Shown: positions 24,774 to 32,020, counted from the stretch's first letter. The stretch is DNA of 64,000 nucleotides from an uncultured Oscillospiraceae bacterium (GCA_947626315.1 CANQRQ010000001.1:62001-126000); one strand, 5' to 3'. Numbers and translations: made by a program. Notes: generated by a model not told the origin, from the letters alone.

Positions 24774-24798
24774 CAGCTTTGCGCGCCTGTGGTATAAA
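24770..24798 (+). promoter_or_regulatory. Promoter of tRNA-Ser
   Basis: A perfect TTGACA (24770-24775), 17-bp spacer and TATAAA (24793-24798). The -35 box overlaps the last codon and stop of the lysR gene. Confidence 0.88.
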
Positions 24799-24814
24799 TA
24801 GTTGTCCCCGATAC

Positions 24815-24907
24815 GGAGGGTTACCGAAGCGGTCACAACGGGGCGGTCTTGAAAACCGTTAGGGCTGGAATACGCCCACAGGGGTTCGAATCCCTTACCC
24901 TCCGCCA
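24815..24907 (+). tRNA. tRNA-Ser(TGA), CCA encoded
   Basis: The acceptor arms GGAGGGT and ACCCTCC pair fully. The anticodon arm GCGGT-CTTGAAA-ACCGT puts TGA at the anticodon, there is a long serine-type variable arm, and the T-loop is TTCGAAT. Discriminator G is followed by genomic CCA at 24905-24907. Its 3' end CTCCGCCAT (24900-24908) recurs at 25704-25712 on the far side of the following element. Confidence 0.95.
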
Positions 24908-24908
24908 T

Positions 24909-24941
24909 GCAAAACCCCAATGCTTCGCATTGGGGTTTTGC
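24909..24941 (+). terminator. Perfect hairpin directly after tRNA-Ser
   Basis: A 15-bp perfect stem, GCAAAACCCCAATGC with loop TTC, begins one base after the tRNA CCA. The descending arm ends GGGGTTTTGC. It could stop tRNA transcription and also forms the left edge of the structured element. Confidence 0.6.
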
Positions 24942-25340
24942 AACGAAATCCGTCCTGCGGACGGGTGAAATCCCGCTGACGCGGGATGAAATCGCTTCGC
25001 GGTGAAATCCTGCTTCGCAGGATGCAGGTGACAGAAGGCTAACCAAAGCCGCTTCCCTTGTGCTCTGGGGGCAGGAACTCCCTGTGAAGTGCGAAGCAGT
25101 TTCTGGCGAGCAGATTTTTTCTCAGGCTAGGAAAAGCCCGCAGGAAATACTTTGTGTATTTTCAAGGGCTTTGACACAGCATGAGGGAAAATCTGCCGTC
25201 AGAAACCGGCTTGGATTAGCCTTTTGTCACCTAAAGGACGGATTTCATTTCATCGGCGCTTCAGCGCCGATTTCACCAAGGGCGCAAGCCCTTGATTTCA
25301 CCGTGCCAGGGGCACGATTTCACTTTCGCAGGTGAGGAAT
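24942..25340 (+). repeat. Palindromic structured leader: hairpin arrays around a 207-nt imperfect inverted repeat
   Basis: The left side has four short hairpins (24950-24964, 24970-24987, a 3-bp CGC/GCG one near 24993, 25007-25023) joined by TGAAATC linkers. The right side has three (25252-25271, 25278-25293, 25302-25316) joined by GATTTCAC, the reverse complement. Between them a 26-nt arm at 25026-25051 pairs with 25207-25232 (three mismatches). Inside that, GTTTCTGgCG at 25099 pairs with the arm ending at 25206. The whole can fold as one long rod. The 91-codon ORF over it is not convincing as a gene. The stretch ends at the AGGTGAGG ribosome site of the next gene. Confidence 0.8.
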
Positions 25341-25344
25341 TAAA

Positions 25345-25692
25345 ATGGCTGGGAATCATTTATCTGAGCTTTCCATGGACTTGGCGGTAAAAACGCTGAA
25401 GATTTGCGAGAATATAAAAGGGCATTATTCTCTCGTCAACCAGCTGGAACGCTCTTCAACCAGTATCGGCGCCAATATCCGTGAAGCAAACTACGCCCAT
25501 AGCCGGTCGGATTTCATCGCAAAGCTCCAAATCGCGCTGAAGGAGTGCTATGAGACGGAATATTGGCTTGAACTTATGCTGCGGGCAGAAATTGGAGAGA
25601 GGGAGACCGCCAATCAATTGAAGCACGATTGCGGTTCTGTCCGGCGAATACTTGTAGCATCTGTTAATACAGCAAAGGCGAAAAACTTGTAG
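25345..25692 (+). CDS. Four-helix bundle protein (S23/IVS-protein, bAvd-like family)
   Basis: The 115-aa product is almost all alpha-helix. It has the family pattern LAVKTLKICENIKG, LVNQLERSSTSIGANIREANYAHSR, DFIAKLQIALKECYETEYWL and a fourth helix. The QLxRSSxSIxANIxE core is typical of the TIGR02436-type four-helix bundle family. Relatives are encoded in 23S rRNA intervening sequences and as accessory proteins of diversity-generating retroelements, and bind nucleic acid with a positive central channel. It follows a long palindromic leader and lies between copies of the tRNA-Ser 3' end. No reverse transcriptase or integrase is nearby. Function is unknown; an RNA-binding role with its own leader is my inference. 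Confidence 0.9.
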   Translation: MAGNHLSELSMDLAVKTLKICENIKGHYSLVNQLERSSTSIGANIREANYAHSRSDFIAKLQIALKECYETEYWLELMLRAEIGERETANQLKHDCGSVRRILVASVNTAKAKNL

Positions 25693-25697
25693 AATTT

Positions 25698-25757
25698 CCG
25701 CCTCTCCGCCATCAAAAAAGCAGCCTAACGGCTGCTTTTTTGATGGCGGAGAGGCGG
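25698..25757. repeat. 28-bp perfect inverted repeat with tRNA-Ser-like 3' ends and internal terminator
   Basis: Arms 25698-25725 and 25730-25757 are perfect complements around the loop TAAC. The inner part AAAAAAGCAGCC/GGCTGCTTTTTT is a bidirectional terminator. The outer part reads CCTCTCCGCCA, which resembles a tRNA-Ser 3' end plus CCA, in both directions. Confidence 0.88.
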
Positions 25758-25767
25758 CGCTTTGCGC
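25730..25767 (+). repeat. 38-bp direct repeat, copy 1 (left of sigma cassette)
   Basis: This 38-bp segment starts GGCTGCTTTTTTGATGG and ends GGCGCTTTGCGC. It matches 28180-28217 with one mismatch (A/G at the 14th base), in the same orientation. Confidence 0.9.
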
Positions 25768-25855
25768 CGCAAGTATCCGCTGCGCTCAAAACCTATAACT
25801 TTTGTTTATCTGCATGAAGTTTCTGTAAGCATAGGACTGCGTTGAGATACTGCCC

Positions 25856-27544
25856 TTATGGCAGACGACTCAGGTTCATGCTGTCAGCTGTTTCTTCTAA
25901 GAATCGTGGTACATGGCTATAGGCCACGACTAGAATATAGGCCGACTCCGTCTCATAAAGGATATAGGATAGGCCAGGCTGCCCATAAGAGTCGACACTC
26001 TCGTCCACGGCAATGGTCACGGAGCCGCCCCAAGTCGTGTCATAGACCCAAGAAAGCAGATCGCCGGAGGGAATTTCCATACCGAGTGATGTGAAGAAGC
26101 AACCCTTTTTAAGATAATAGATGCTGCCGTCATCAAAACATCCGTTGTTGTATATGGTTCGGAAAGAATCCCATTGATTCGCAATTTCGCTGCCCAACCA
26201 TTCCTGTATCCGCTGTCGGTTCACCGGCTCCCCTTGACCTGCGGACTCGCTTTTAAAGGCACCCCAGGGATACACAGCCTCCGGACCGTAGAATACCCCG
26301 GCAACGTTATATAAGCCATCTGTTGCTGGAAGCAGATTATACTGTTGCCAGATTTCCTCTGCCAGACTGTCCAACGACTCGTCCCCGGAGGGCCAGCCCC
26401 CATAATAGGAACTGTGGCGGAAACCAGTACCTTTCCAGCGTTCCTCACGTCCCATAGTTTCGCTCAAATAGTCTGCATAACGCTGGGTAAATGTGGTGGC
26501 TGCCAAAACTTCGGGAGTTGCTAAAAAGTCTCCTAGGGAAAGAGCATGATGAGATGAGACGGTAGGTTCCTTGTTAAAGAAACTCTGCACATGATCCCCG
26601 CCGGCGCAGAGGGCCTGATAGTCAAAGCTATTCACTAGGGTTTCCACTGTCTCATGTCCTGCCGGCGAAGGAAAGTCCAGCTGCAGGATGACGGTCCAGT
26701 CCTCGGTCTCATAAAAGGCAAATGCTCTGGTCTCAATGCTTTGACCCGGGGTGGAGCGCAGAGCCAGAGAGAGCCGCTCCCCACCAGAACTCGTGTACTC
26801 CCACTGACGGAAGGCCGCTGAGTCTGGAATATACAGACTATCAACCGGCATGGTGTCTGGACGGTTTCGCTCCAAACGGAAAAGGCACCAGCCGTCTTCG
26901 CCAGCGGGCAGATCTATCGTCCCCTCGCAAATAAAGGAGCCATCCTCAAAGATTTCGTGGGGCGACAGCAGGCCGGATGCTTCCGCCAGGAAGAAGTTCC
27001 CTGTCCCAGCCGCCTGATACAAACTCTCCGGTCCTTGCAGCCCCCAGCTGGCGCTGTGGAGCCGAACCCCGTATTGGTCCCGAATCTCAAAAAGCTTGCC
27101 GGCCATCTCCGGTGTGTAAGCGCCGTATAAGATGTAGGCAGCCTCCAGAGCCTCATCCCCCTGAAACCAGACAGGATCCGATTCATAGTCTTCTTTTGTG
27201 TATTCCAGCCAGTAATCCGCCCATGCGGCGGCTGCCATGGCCGCAGGACTGTCTCCGCCCCGATCATGTGAGAGATAACCGCCGGCCTCTAAAACGGGTG
27301 TTTCTGCCTGAACGTCTGTAACAGGTGCAGCCAACTGGGGATTGCGACTGGGAGTCAGGCGCTTTTCCAAACTCAGATAGACGGCTGCGCAAGCAGACAG
27401 CAACAGGACAGCTAGCAGGGCAGCCAATAGCGCCCGAACCATCAGGCGGCGGTTTGTCCTGCGCCGGGGTGTCGCTTCCCAAGCTAAGAGTATATCTTGG
27501 TCATCTAGATATGAGATAGCCTCAAATAAAATCATGGGATCCAT
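25856..27544 (-). CDS. Putative membrane anti-sigma factor partner of the ECF sigma factor
   Basis: The 562-aa product has a cytoplasmic N-terminus of about 35 residues and one membrane helix (ALLAALLAVLLLSACAAVYL, roughly residues 33-52). A large extracellular part of about 500 residues follows, rich in Tyr, Trp and Asp/Glu, with two similar halves (SFDYQAL and SMNLSRL near half ends). It overlaps the sigma gene by 13 bp. That layout is typical of ECF sigma/anti-sigma pairs, where the short inner segment holds sigma and the outer domain senses envelope stress. I do not recognise the outer domain. Codons are clearly less GC-rich than in neighbouring genes, which suggests acquisition. Confidence 0.7.
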   Translation of the reverse strand: MDPMILFEAISYLDDQDILLAWEATPRRRTNRRLMVRALLAALLAVLLLSACAAVYLSLEKRLTPSRNPQLAAPVTDVQAETPVLEAGGYLSHDRGGDSPAAMAAAAWADYWLEYTKEDYESDPVWFQGDEALEAAYILYGAYTPEMAGKLFEIRDQYGVRLHSASWGLQGPESLYQAAGTGNFFLAEASGLLSPHEIFEDGSFICEGTIDLPAGEDGWCLFRLERNRPDTMPVDSLYIPDSAAFRQWEYTSSGGERLSLALRSTPGQSIETRAFAFYETEDWTVILQLDFPSPAGHETVETLVNSFDYQALCAGGDHVQSFFNKEPTVSSHHALSLGDFLATPEVLAATTFTQRYADYLSETMGREERWKGTGFRHSSYYGGWPSGDESLDSLAEEIWQQYNLLPATDGLYNVAGVFYGPEAVYPWGAFKSESAGQGEPVNRQRIQEWLGSEIANQWDSFRTIYNNGCFDDGSIYYLKKGCFFTSLGMEIPSGDLLSWVYDTTWGGSVTIAVDESVDSYGQPGLSYILYETESAYILVVAYSHVPRFLEETADSMNLSRLP

Positions 27545-28095
27545 AATTCTTCCTCCTCCAAAAAGGCCTTCAGCTTTTTCCTCAACCGGTGTAAGCAGGT
27601 CTTTACTTTACCGGGGCTGCAGGTGCAAACGATTGCTGTCTCCTCAATGGAGCGGACGTAAAAGTAACGGTTTGTGAAAATACGCCGCTCTTCCTCGCTC
27701 AAGCCCTCCATAAAGCGACGCAGAGTCAGTCCCAGTTCTTTAGCCTCCAACTGCCGCTCCGGTCCGCCGGCAGCGGGGATACACTCGCTTAACTCCTCCA
27801 GGCAAAGAGCGGGTCGTCCACCGCCTCGCTTTAGTCGTGTTTGCCGCTCCAAACGCTTCAGGGCAAGGTTACGAGTGATGCGTCCCAAAAAGGGTGCCAG
27901 CCGTTCTGGCCGTTTGTCCGGCATTGCATTCCAGGCGGCCATATAGCTGTCGTTTAAGCACTCCTCTGCATCCTGAACGTCTTGCAAAATGTTTTGAGCG
28001 ATGGTCAAGCAGTAGGAACCATATTTTTTCTCTGTCTCCTGAATGGCTTGCTGATCCCGATTCCAGTATAGTTCCACGATTCTCGCGTCCTCCAT
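27532..28095 (-). CDS. ECF-type RNA polymerase sigma factor
   Basis: The 187-aa product has region 2 (QNILQDVQDAEECLNDSYMAAWNAMPDKRPERLAPFLGRITRNLALKRLER, cut here by family order) with the DAEE and YxxxW signature. Region 4 is LSEEERRIFTNRYFYVRSIEETAIV followed by a recognition helix and LHRLRKKL. It has no regions 1 or 3, as in the extracytoplasmic-function class. ATG at 28095 has AGGAGG upstream. A GTAACCTTTT/CGGTCT element before it resembles an ECF autoregulated promoter. It is co-transcribed with the overlapping membrane partner. Confidence 0.93.
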   Translation of the reverse strand: MEDARIVELYWNRDQQAIQETEKKYGSYCLTIAQNILQDVQDAEECLNDSYMAAWNAMPDKRPERLAPFLGRITRNLALKRLERQTRLKRGGGRPALCLEELSECIPAAGGPERQLEAKELGLTLRRFMEGLSEEERRIFTNRYFYVRSIEETAIVCTCSPGKVKTCLHRLRKKLKAFLEEEELWIP

Positions 28096-28124
28096 CCTTT
28101 CACCTCCTACAAGTGTTCTTATCT

Positions 28125-28155
28125 ATATAGACCGTGTTTAGGGTCAAAAGGTTAC
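28125..28155 (-). promoter_or_regulatory. Candidate ECF-type autoregulated promoter
   Basis: On the minus strand GTAACCTTTTG (-35-like) is followed after about 13 bp by CGGTCTATAT (-10-like). The AAC and GTC cores are common to ECF sigma promoters. It lies 30 bp before the sigma gene. Confidence 0.55.
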
Positions 28156-28163
28156 AGACAAAT

Positions 28164-28191
28164 AAAAAAGCAGCCGAAAGGCTGCTTTTTT
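28164..28191. terminator. Bidirectional terminator
   Basis: AAAAAAGCAGCC, loop GAAA, GGCTGCTTTTTT: a perfect 12-bp stem with A/T tails usable on both strands. It is the same core as the hairpin at 25714-25741. Confidence 0.85.
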
Positions 28192-28217
28192 GGTGGCGGA
28201 GAGGCGGCGCTTTGCGC
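28180..28217 (+). repeat. 38-bp direct repeat, copy 2 (right of sigma cassette)
   Basis: Second copy of the repeat at 25730-25767, 37 of 38 identical. The two copies bracket the sigma/anti-sigma pair exactly at the change in base composition. Confidence 0.9.
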
Positions 28218-28225
28218 GCAGGGAC

Positions 28226-28468
28226 CTACTCCCGGCCGGAGCGGTAGAGCCGGGCCTTTTTGCGGCAGCGCCAGCTGAGCTTCTGGCCGCAGCGGTCGCA
28301 GAAGGCCATATACTCCCGGTCCAGGGGGCATCTGCACCGGGGGCAGTAGTAGTACACGCTGTTTTGCAGGAGCAACCCCTCCGTGACGGGCATGGAGACC
28401 CGGTAGCTGGCCAGATCCAGCAGCTTCCGCCGGGAAGCGCCGGCCAGCTTCTTGTCAGCCCGGTTCAA
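28226..28468 (-). CDS. Small zinc-ribbon protein, unknown function
   Basis: This 80-aa basic protein has a CPRC near residue 42 and CDRC near residue 57, a four-Cys zinc ribbon, followed by an Arg/Lys-rich tail (WRCRKKARLYRSGRE). The N-terminal half is charged with one hydrophobic turn. Its start overlaps the XRE regulator stop by an ATGA, so the two are translated together. I do not recognise the family; nucleic-acid or partner-protein binding would fit a zinc ribbon next to a regulator. Confidence 0.7.
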   Translation of the reverse strand: MNRADKKLAGASRRKLLDLASYRVSMPVTEGLLLQNSVYYYCPRCRCPLDREYMAFCDRCGQKLSWRCRKKARLYRSGRE

Positions 28469-28827
28469 GGCTTTTCCCCTCCCGTCCGGCGTTCCTGATC
28501 GTACAGCCTGTCCGAGAGCTCTTTCAGATCGTCCATCATCTGCCGGGAGTGCTCGGCCAGAGGGAGCAGGGACGGATGCAGAGAGCGGAGGAAGCCGTCC
28601 AGATCCTGGGCGGGGACCGCCTGTGTTCCGTCCACCAGCCGGATGGAACAGCCCATCTTCTCTGAGACCAGCTCCGCCGTGTCCAGCCGCATCTCCACGC
28701 TCCCCTTTATGTAGCCCTGGAGGGACGACCGGGCGATCCCCAGCTCTTTGGAAAATTCCGTCACGTTCAGGTCCCTCTGCTTCATAACGGCGCTGAGTTT
28801 GGCTGCTATGTCTTTCTTAATTTCCAT
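28465..28827 (-). CDS. XRE-type helix-turn-helix regulator
   Basis: The product is 120 aa. Residues 5-60 form an XRE/Cro helix-turn-helix (LSAVMKQRDLNVTEFSKELGIARSSLQGYIKG), then an SEKMGCSIR segment and a helical C-terminus (LLPLAEHSRQMMDDLKELSDRL) probably for dimerisation. The ATG at 28827 has AAAGGAGG upstream. Its target is unknown; the co-translated zinc-ribbon gene is the closest candidate. Between 28828 and 29009 I see only spacer. Confidence 0.88.
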   Translation of the reverse strand: MEIKKDIAAKLSAVMKQRDLNVTEFSKELGIARSSLQGYIKGSVEMRLDTAELVSEKMGCSIRLVDGTQAVPAQDLDGFLRSLHPSLLPLAEHSRQMMDDLKELSDRLYDQERRTGGEKP

Positions 28828-29050
28828 AAAAATACAGCCTCCTTTCGCCCCTCAGATTAAAAGGGTGAAGGGAGGGTGTAAATGAAATTATCCCGGCATT
28901 TCAGCCGTTTTTCCGGCACGAAACGACAGGCCCGCTTTCGCCGGTCCGCCGCGGGGCTTTCCCTCTGTTCAGGCGGAAGTTAATCCCTTCTAACCGCGGC
29001 ATATTATAAGGCGGGGGGCCTTGCAAGCAAGGTTCCCCGCCGTGCTCATG

Positions 29051-30358
29051 TCAGATCAGCATGCCCCGCTTCTTGGCCTCGAAGCGCAGCTCGTCCCGGA
29101 AGTCCGGGTGGGCGATTTCGATCAGGCGCTTGGCCCGCTCGCCCAGGCTGTGCCCTCTGAGGTGGGCCACGCCGTACTCGGTCACCACATAGTCCACGTC
29201 GTTCTTGCTGGTGGTGCACACCGCACCGGGGGTCAGAATGGGCTTGATCTTGCTGATGGTGCCGCCCTTGGCGGTGGAGGTGAAGGCGATGAAGCTCTTG
29301 CCGCCCTTGGACTGGCAGGCGCCGCGCACATAGTCGATCTGCCCGCCGGAGCCGGACATGTGCTTGGTCCCCACGCTCTCCGCGCAGACCTGGCCCCACA
29401 GGTCCACCTCCAGCGCCGCGTTGATGGAGATCATGTTGTCGTTTTTGCAGATGACCTCCGGGTCGTTCACATAGTCCACCGGCATGAGGGCGATGGCCGG
29501 GTTGTCGTCAATATAATCGTAGATGCGCTTGGAGCCGTAGGCAAAGGTGGTGACGCTCTGGCCCCGGTGGATCTGCTTTTTGCTGTTGTTCACCGCGCCG
29601 CACTCGATCAGCTCCACCATGGAGTCTGTGAACATCTCCGTGTGGATGCCCAGGTCGTGCTTGGCCTTCAGGGCCATGCCGGTGGCGTCGGGGATGGCGC
29701 CGATGCCCAGCTGGATGCAGGCCCCGTCAGGGATGCGCTCCGCGATCAGGTTGCCGATGGTGACGCTTGTCTCGTCCAGCTTCGGGGGGGCGAGCACCGG
29801 CAGCTCCTGGTCATGCTCGATCAGGGCGTCCACCTGACTCAGGTGGATCTGGGCGCCGCAGACGGCCCTGGGCTGGAAGCGGTTGACTTCCAGATAGACC
29901 CGCTTGGCCTTCTCCAGCATGGCCACCGCGTAGGAGCAGGTGGCGCCCAGGCTGAAGTACCCGTGCTTATCCATCGGCGAGACGGAGAGACACACCGCGT
30001 CATAGCTGTAGTTGGCCCGGATGTGCCGGGGGATATCCCGGTAATAGGCGGGGAGGAAATCCCCGTATCCGCCGTTGACGGCCTTCCGGGCGCCGGTGCC
30101 GGAAAACCAGGAGAAGCCTGTCAGCTTGCCGAAAAGGCCGCTGTCCTCATAGAACTCGAAAGGATAGACGTCCAGCAGGGTCTGCACCCGCACGCCGGAC
30201 AGCCCGCCCTCCGCGGCCCGCCGGGCCAGGGCTGAGAAAATCGCCGGCGCGGCGGAAACAGCCGCGTCCGTCCCCAGGAGCCAGCCGTTCTCCACCCGGG
30301 CGGCAAGCTCGTCGGCCGTGGTACGCTTCTGCGCGTAGAGGGAACTGTAATCTGTCAT
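29051..30358 (-). CDS. Acetyl-CoA hydrolase/transferase-family CoA-transferase (4-hydroxybutyrate or butyrate type)
   Basis: At 435 aa (ATG at 30358, behind GGAGGTG) it matches 4-hydroxybutyrate/butyryl-CoA:acetate CoA-transferases. Key segments are CIQLGIGAIPDAT, GIHTEMFTDSMVELIECGAVNN (the Glu of HTEMF is the family's catalytic glutamate region), and the C-terminal VVTEYGVAHLRGHSLGERAKRLIEIAHPDF. It swaps CoA between acetate and a fermentation acid, the last step of butyrate formation in many gut Clostridia. The track's 38-residue upstream extension crosses the promoter region and is not used. The gene is monocistronic, with a weak hairpin at about 29010-29042 as terminator. Which acyl-CoA is preferred cannot be told. 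Confidence 0.88.
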   Translation of the reverse strand: MTDYSSLYAQKRTTADELAARVENGWLLGTDAAVSAAPAIFSALARRAAEGGLSGVRVQTLLDVYPFEFYEDSGLFGKLTGFSWFSGTGARKAVNGGYGDFLPAYYRDIPRHIRANYSYDAVCLSVSPMDKHGYFSLGATCSYAVAMLEKAKRVYLEVNRFQPRAVCGAQIHLSQVDALIEHDQELPVLAPPKLDETSVTIGNLIAERIPDGACIQLGIGAIPDATGMALKAKHDLGIHTEMFTDSMVELIECGAVNNSKKQIHRGQSVTTFAYGSKRIYDYIDDNPAIALMPVDYVNDPEVICKNDNMISINAALEVDLWGQVCAESVGTKHMSGSGGQIDYVRGACQSKGGKSFIAFTSTAKGGTISKIKPILTPGAVCTTSKNDVDYVVTEYGVAHLRGHSLGERAKRLIEIAHPDFRDELRFEAKKRGMLI

Positions 30359-30463
30359 ATCGCACCTCCGTCTGTTGAATTTGTTTTGTCTGTACTTATA
30401 TAATGCCACAATCCGGCCCTTAAAGCAAGGAAAACCGGCGGAAGGAGGGGCAAAATAAAAGGC

Positions 30464-30492
30464 TTGACACAACAGGCGCTTTTCTATTAAAA
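30464..30492 (+). promoter_or_regulatory. Promoter for YcxB-like/GntR pair
   Basis: TTGACA at 30464-30469, 17 bp, TTAAAA at 30487-30492 in the run CTATTAAAATAG. The -10 is imperfect. Confidence 0.5.
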
Positions 30493-30547
30493 TAGTATTT
30501 TAGAAAGATATTCCCTTCGTTTAGAAAGACGGTCCGGAGGCGAAGAT

Positions 30548-31120
30548 ATGGCGGAACGCTGGCTCTACCGCGGGAAAATCGAACACACGGCCAAGTCGGT
30601 GGAGCGGCTGTACACCACCGCGTACAACTGCTACAGCAAGGGCCGGATGCTGACCCGGCTGGGGATCGGCGTCGTGCTGGTGATCGTCTCTCTGACGGTG
30701 TCCATGCCCATGTCGGCCCGGGCGGTCCTGATGCTCGTTGGCGCCTGGCTGATGGCCAGCCGGGACTTTCCCGGCCAGATCCAGGCGGACCGGGCGGTGG
30801 AGGCCCGGCACGGCTCCCTGCCCGGCATGGACTATGAGTTCTATCCGGACCGGGTCCGTCTGTCCGGAGAGGGCAGCATGAACATCCCCTATAAGAAATT
30901 TACCCGCCTGGTGGAGGACGAGGAATATCTGTATCTGTTTCTGGATAAAGATTCTGTCTGTATGCTGCCCCGGTCCTCTGTGGAGCCTCAGCCGGCGGAG
31001 GACTTTATGAAATTTGTCGAGGGGAAGACCGGGCTGAGCTGGCGGCGGGAGAAGTCCCTGCTGTCCCTGAATCTCTGGGACCTGCGGCAGCTTTGGCGGG
31101 ATATCCGGGGGAAGAAATGA
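30548..31120 (+). CDS. YcxB-like membrane protein
   Basis: The 190-aa product has two adjacent hydrophobic helices at about residues 37-75. A C-terminal soluble domain with YEFYPDRVRLSGEGSMNIPYKKFTRLVEDEEYLYLFLDKDSVCMLPR follows, the typical YcxB/PH-like beta arrangement. Proteins of this type are widespread in Firmicutes and of unknown function. The gene ends 16 bp before the GntR regulator and probably shares its transcript. The ribosome site GGAGG lies 9 bases before the ATG. Confidence 0.75.
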   Translation: MAERWLYRGKIEHTAKSVERLYTTAYNCYSKGRMLTRLGIGVVLVIVSLTVSMPMSARAVLMLVGAWLMASRDFPGQIQADRAVEARHGSLPGMDYEFYPDRVRLSGEGSMNIPYKKFTRLVEDEEYLYLFLDKDSVCMLPRSSVEPQPAEDFMKFVEGKTGLSWRREKSLLSLNLWDLRQLWRDIRGKK

Positions 31121-31136
31121 CACGGAGCGCGGAAGC

Positions 31137-31883
31137 ATGGATACGAGGAAAGAACAGGAAAATAAGCTGAGCCTGGGCGAGAAGCTGTCCCAGTGGCGGC
31201 TGGAATATTCGCCGGAGGGCAGCGCCCGGAGCGTCGCCTATCAGACCATCCGCGGCAAGATCATCAGCCTGGACTTCAAGCCCGGGGAGCCCCTGAGCGA
31301 CAAGCTCCTGGCCGAGGAGCTGGGCGTGAGCCGGACCCCGGTGCGGGAGGCCCTGATCATGCTGGCCGCCAGCAACATGGTGCTGCTCAAGCCCCAGCGG
31401 GGCACCTTCGTGGCCCCTATCGACACCGAGCGCATGGCTGTGGAGCAGTTTTCACGCTGCGCGCTGGAAAAGGAGATCATCCGCCGGGCCGCGCCGCTGA
31501 TGACAAAGGAGCTGATTTGGCAGTACGAGCAGAACCTCCGGAGCTACCGCCACTATGTCCACAGCAGCCTCCCGGAGCGGGAGCTGCAGATGCTGGAGCT
31601 GGACAACGCCTTTCACCGGATCGCCTTTACGGCGGCCGGCCAGGAAAACAGCTTTCTGTACATGCTGGGCACCATGCAGCACATCGAGCGGATGCGCTTT
31701 CTCAGCGTGATGGTCGTGAGCCAGGAAAACATCTATCAGGACCACCTGGAGATCGCCCAGGCGCTCAAAGAGGGCGACGCGGAGACCGCCCTGCGGGCCC
31801 TGGAGCGGCATCTGAACCGCTATCTGGACGATCTGCAGATCGCGCGGGAAAAATTCCCCTCTTATTTCCAACTGGGTGAATAG
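31137..31883 (+). CDS. GntR-family (FadR-type) transcriptional regulator
   Basis: The 248-aa product has the GntR winged helix at residues 20-90 (AYQTIRGKIISLDFKPGEPL, LAEELGVSRTPVREALIML, LLKPQRGTFVAPI). An all-helical FCD effector domain with conserved Asp/His metal ligands (LELDNAFHRIAFTAAGQE and later EIAQALKEGD) follows. Such regulators often sense hexuronates or other sugar acids (ExuR/UxuR class). The uronate TRAP operon begins 190 bp downstream in the same direction after a terminator. It is therefore the best candidate to regulate that operon, perhaps at TTGTGCACAA (31949). Confidence 0.93.
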   Translation: MDTRKEQENKLSLGEKLSQWRLEYSPEGSARSVAYQTIRGKIISLDFKPGEPLSDKLLAEELGVSRTPVREALIMLAASNMVLLKPQRGTFVAPIDTERMAVEQFSRCALEKEIIRRAAPLMTKELIWQYEQNLRSYRHYVHSSLPERELQMLELDNAFHRIAFTAAGQENSFLYMLGTMQHIERMRFLSVMVVSQENIYQDHLEIAQALKEGDAETALRALERHLNRYLDDLQIAREKFPSYFQLGE

Positions 31884-31905
31884 ACATTTAAAATCCGATA
31901 TGACA

Positions 31906-31941
31906 CCCCCGGACGGCGCTTTTGGCGCTGTCCGGGGGTTT
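31906..31941 (+). terminator. Terminator after GntR gene
   Basis: CCCCCGGAC and GTCCGGGGG form the main stem with an inner GCGC/GCGC pair, followed by TTTAT. It insulates the regulator from the uronate operon. Confidence 0.85.
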
Positions 31942-31948
31942 ATCGTTA

Positions 31949-32020
31949 TTGTGCACAAATTGACAAGGTAAAATAGTGTTAGATTGCACACTTGAAAATC
32001 TCTGACTGATATATTAGAAT
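31949..32020 (+). promoter_or_regulatory. Promoter and operator of the uronate TRAP operon
   Basis: TTGAAA (31992-31997), 17 bp and TAGAAT (32015-32020) form a good promoter. Upstream is the perfect 10-bp palindrome TTGTGCACAA (31949-31958) and a related half-site TTGCACA (31984-31990), possible GntR sites. Confidence 0.65.

Noticed and set aside
25060-25335. 91-aa ORF inside the palindromic leader
   Set aside because: It is made of the hairpin arms and linkers, has no ribosome site, and is better explained by RNA structure.
24942-25340. Possible CRISPR array
   Set aside because: The repeated GTGAAATC-type linkers are 6-8 nt, the spacers are themselves palindromes of different length, and no cas genes are present.
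24900-25757. Diversity-generating retroelement because of the Avd-like protein
   Set aside because: No reverse transcriptase, template/variable repeat pair or variable target gene is seen.
28010-28217. Transposon ends around the sigma cassette
   Set aside because: The 38-bp repeats are direct, contain a terminator, and no transposase is present; recombination-based mobility is possible but not a classical insertion sequence.
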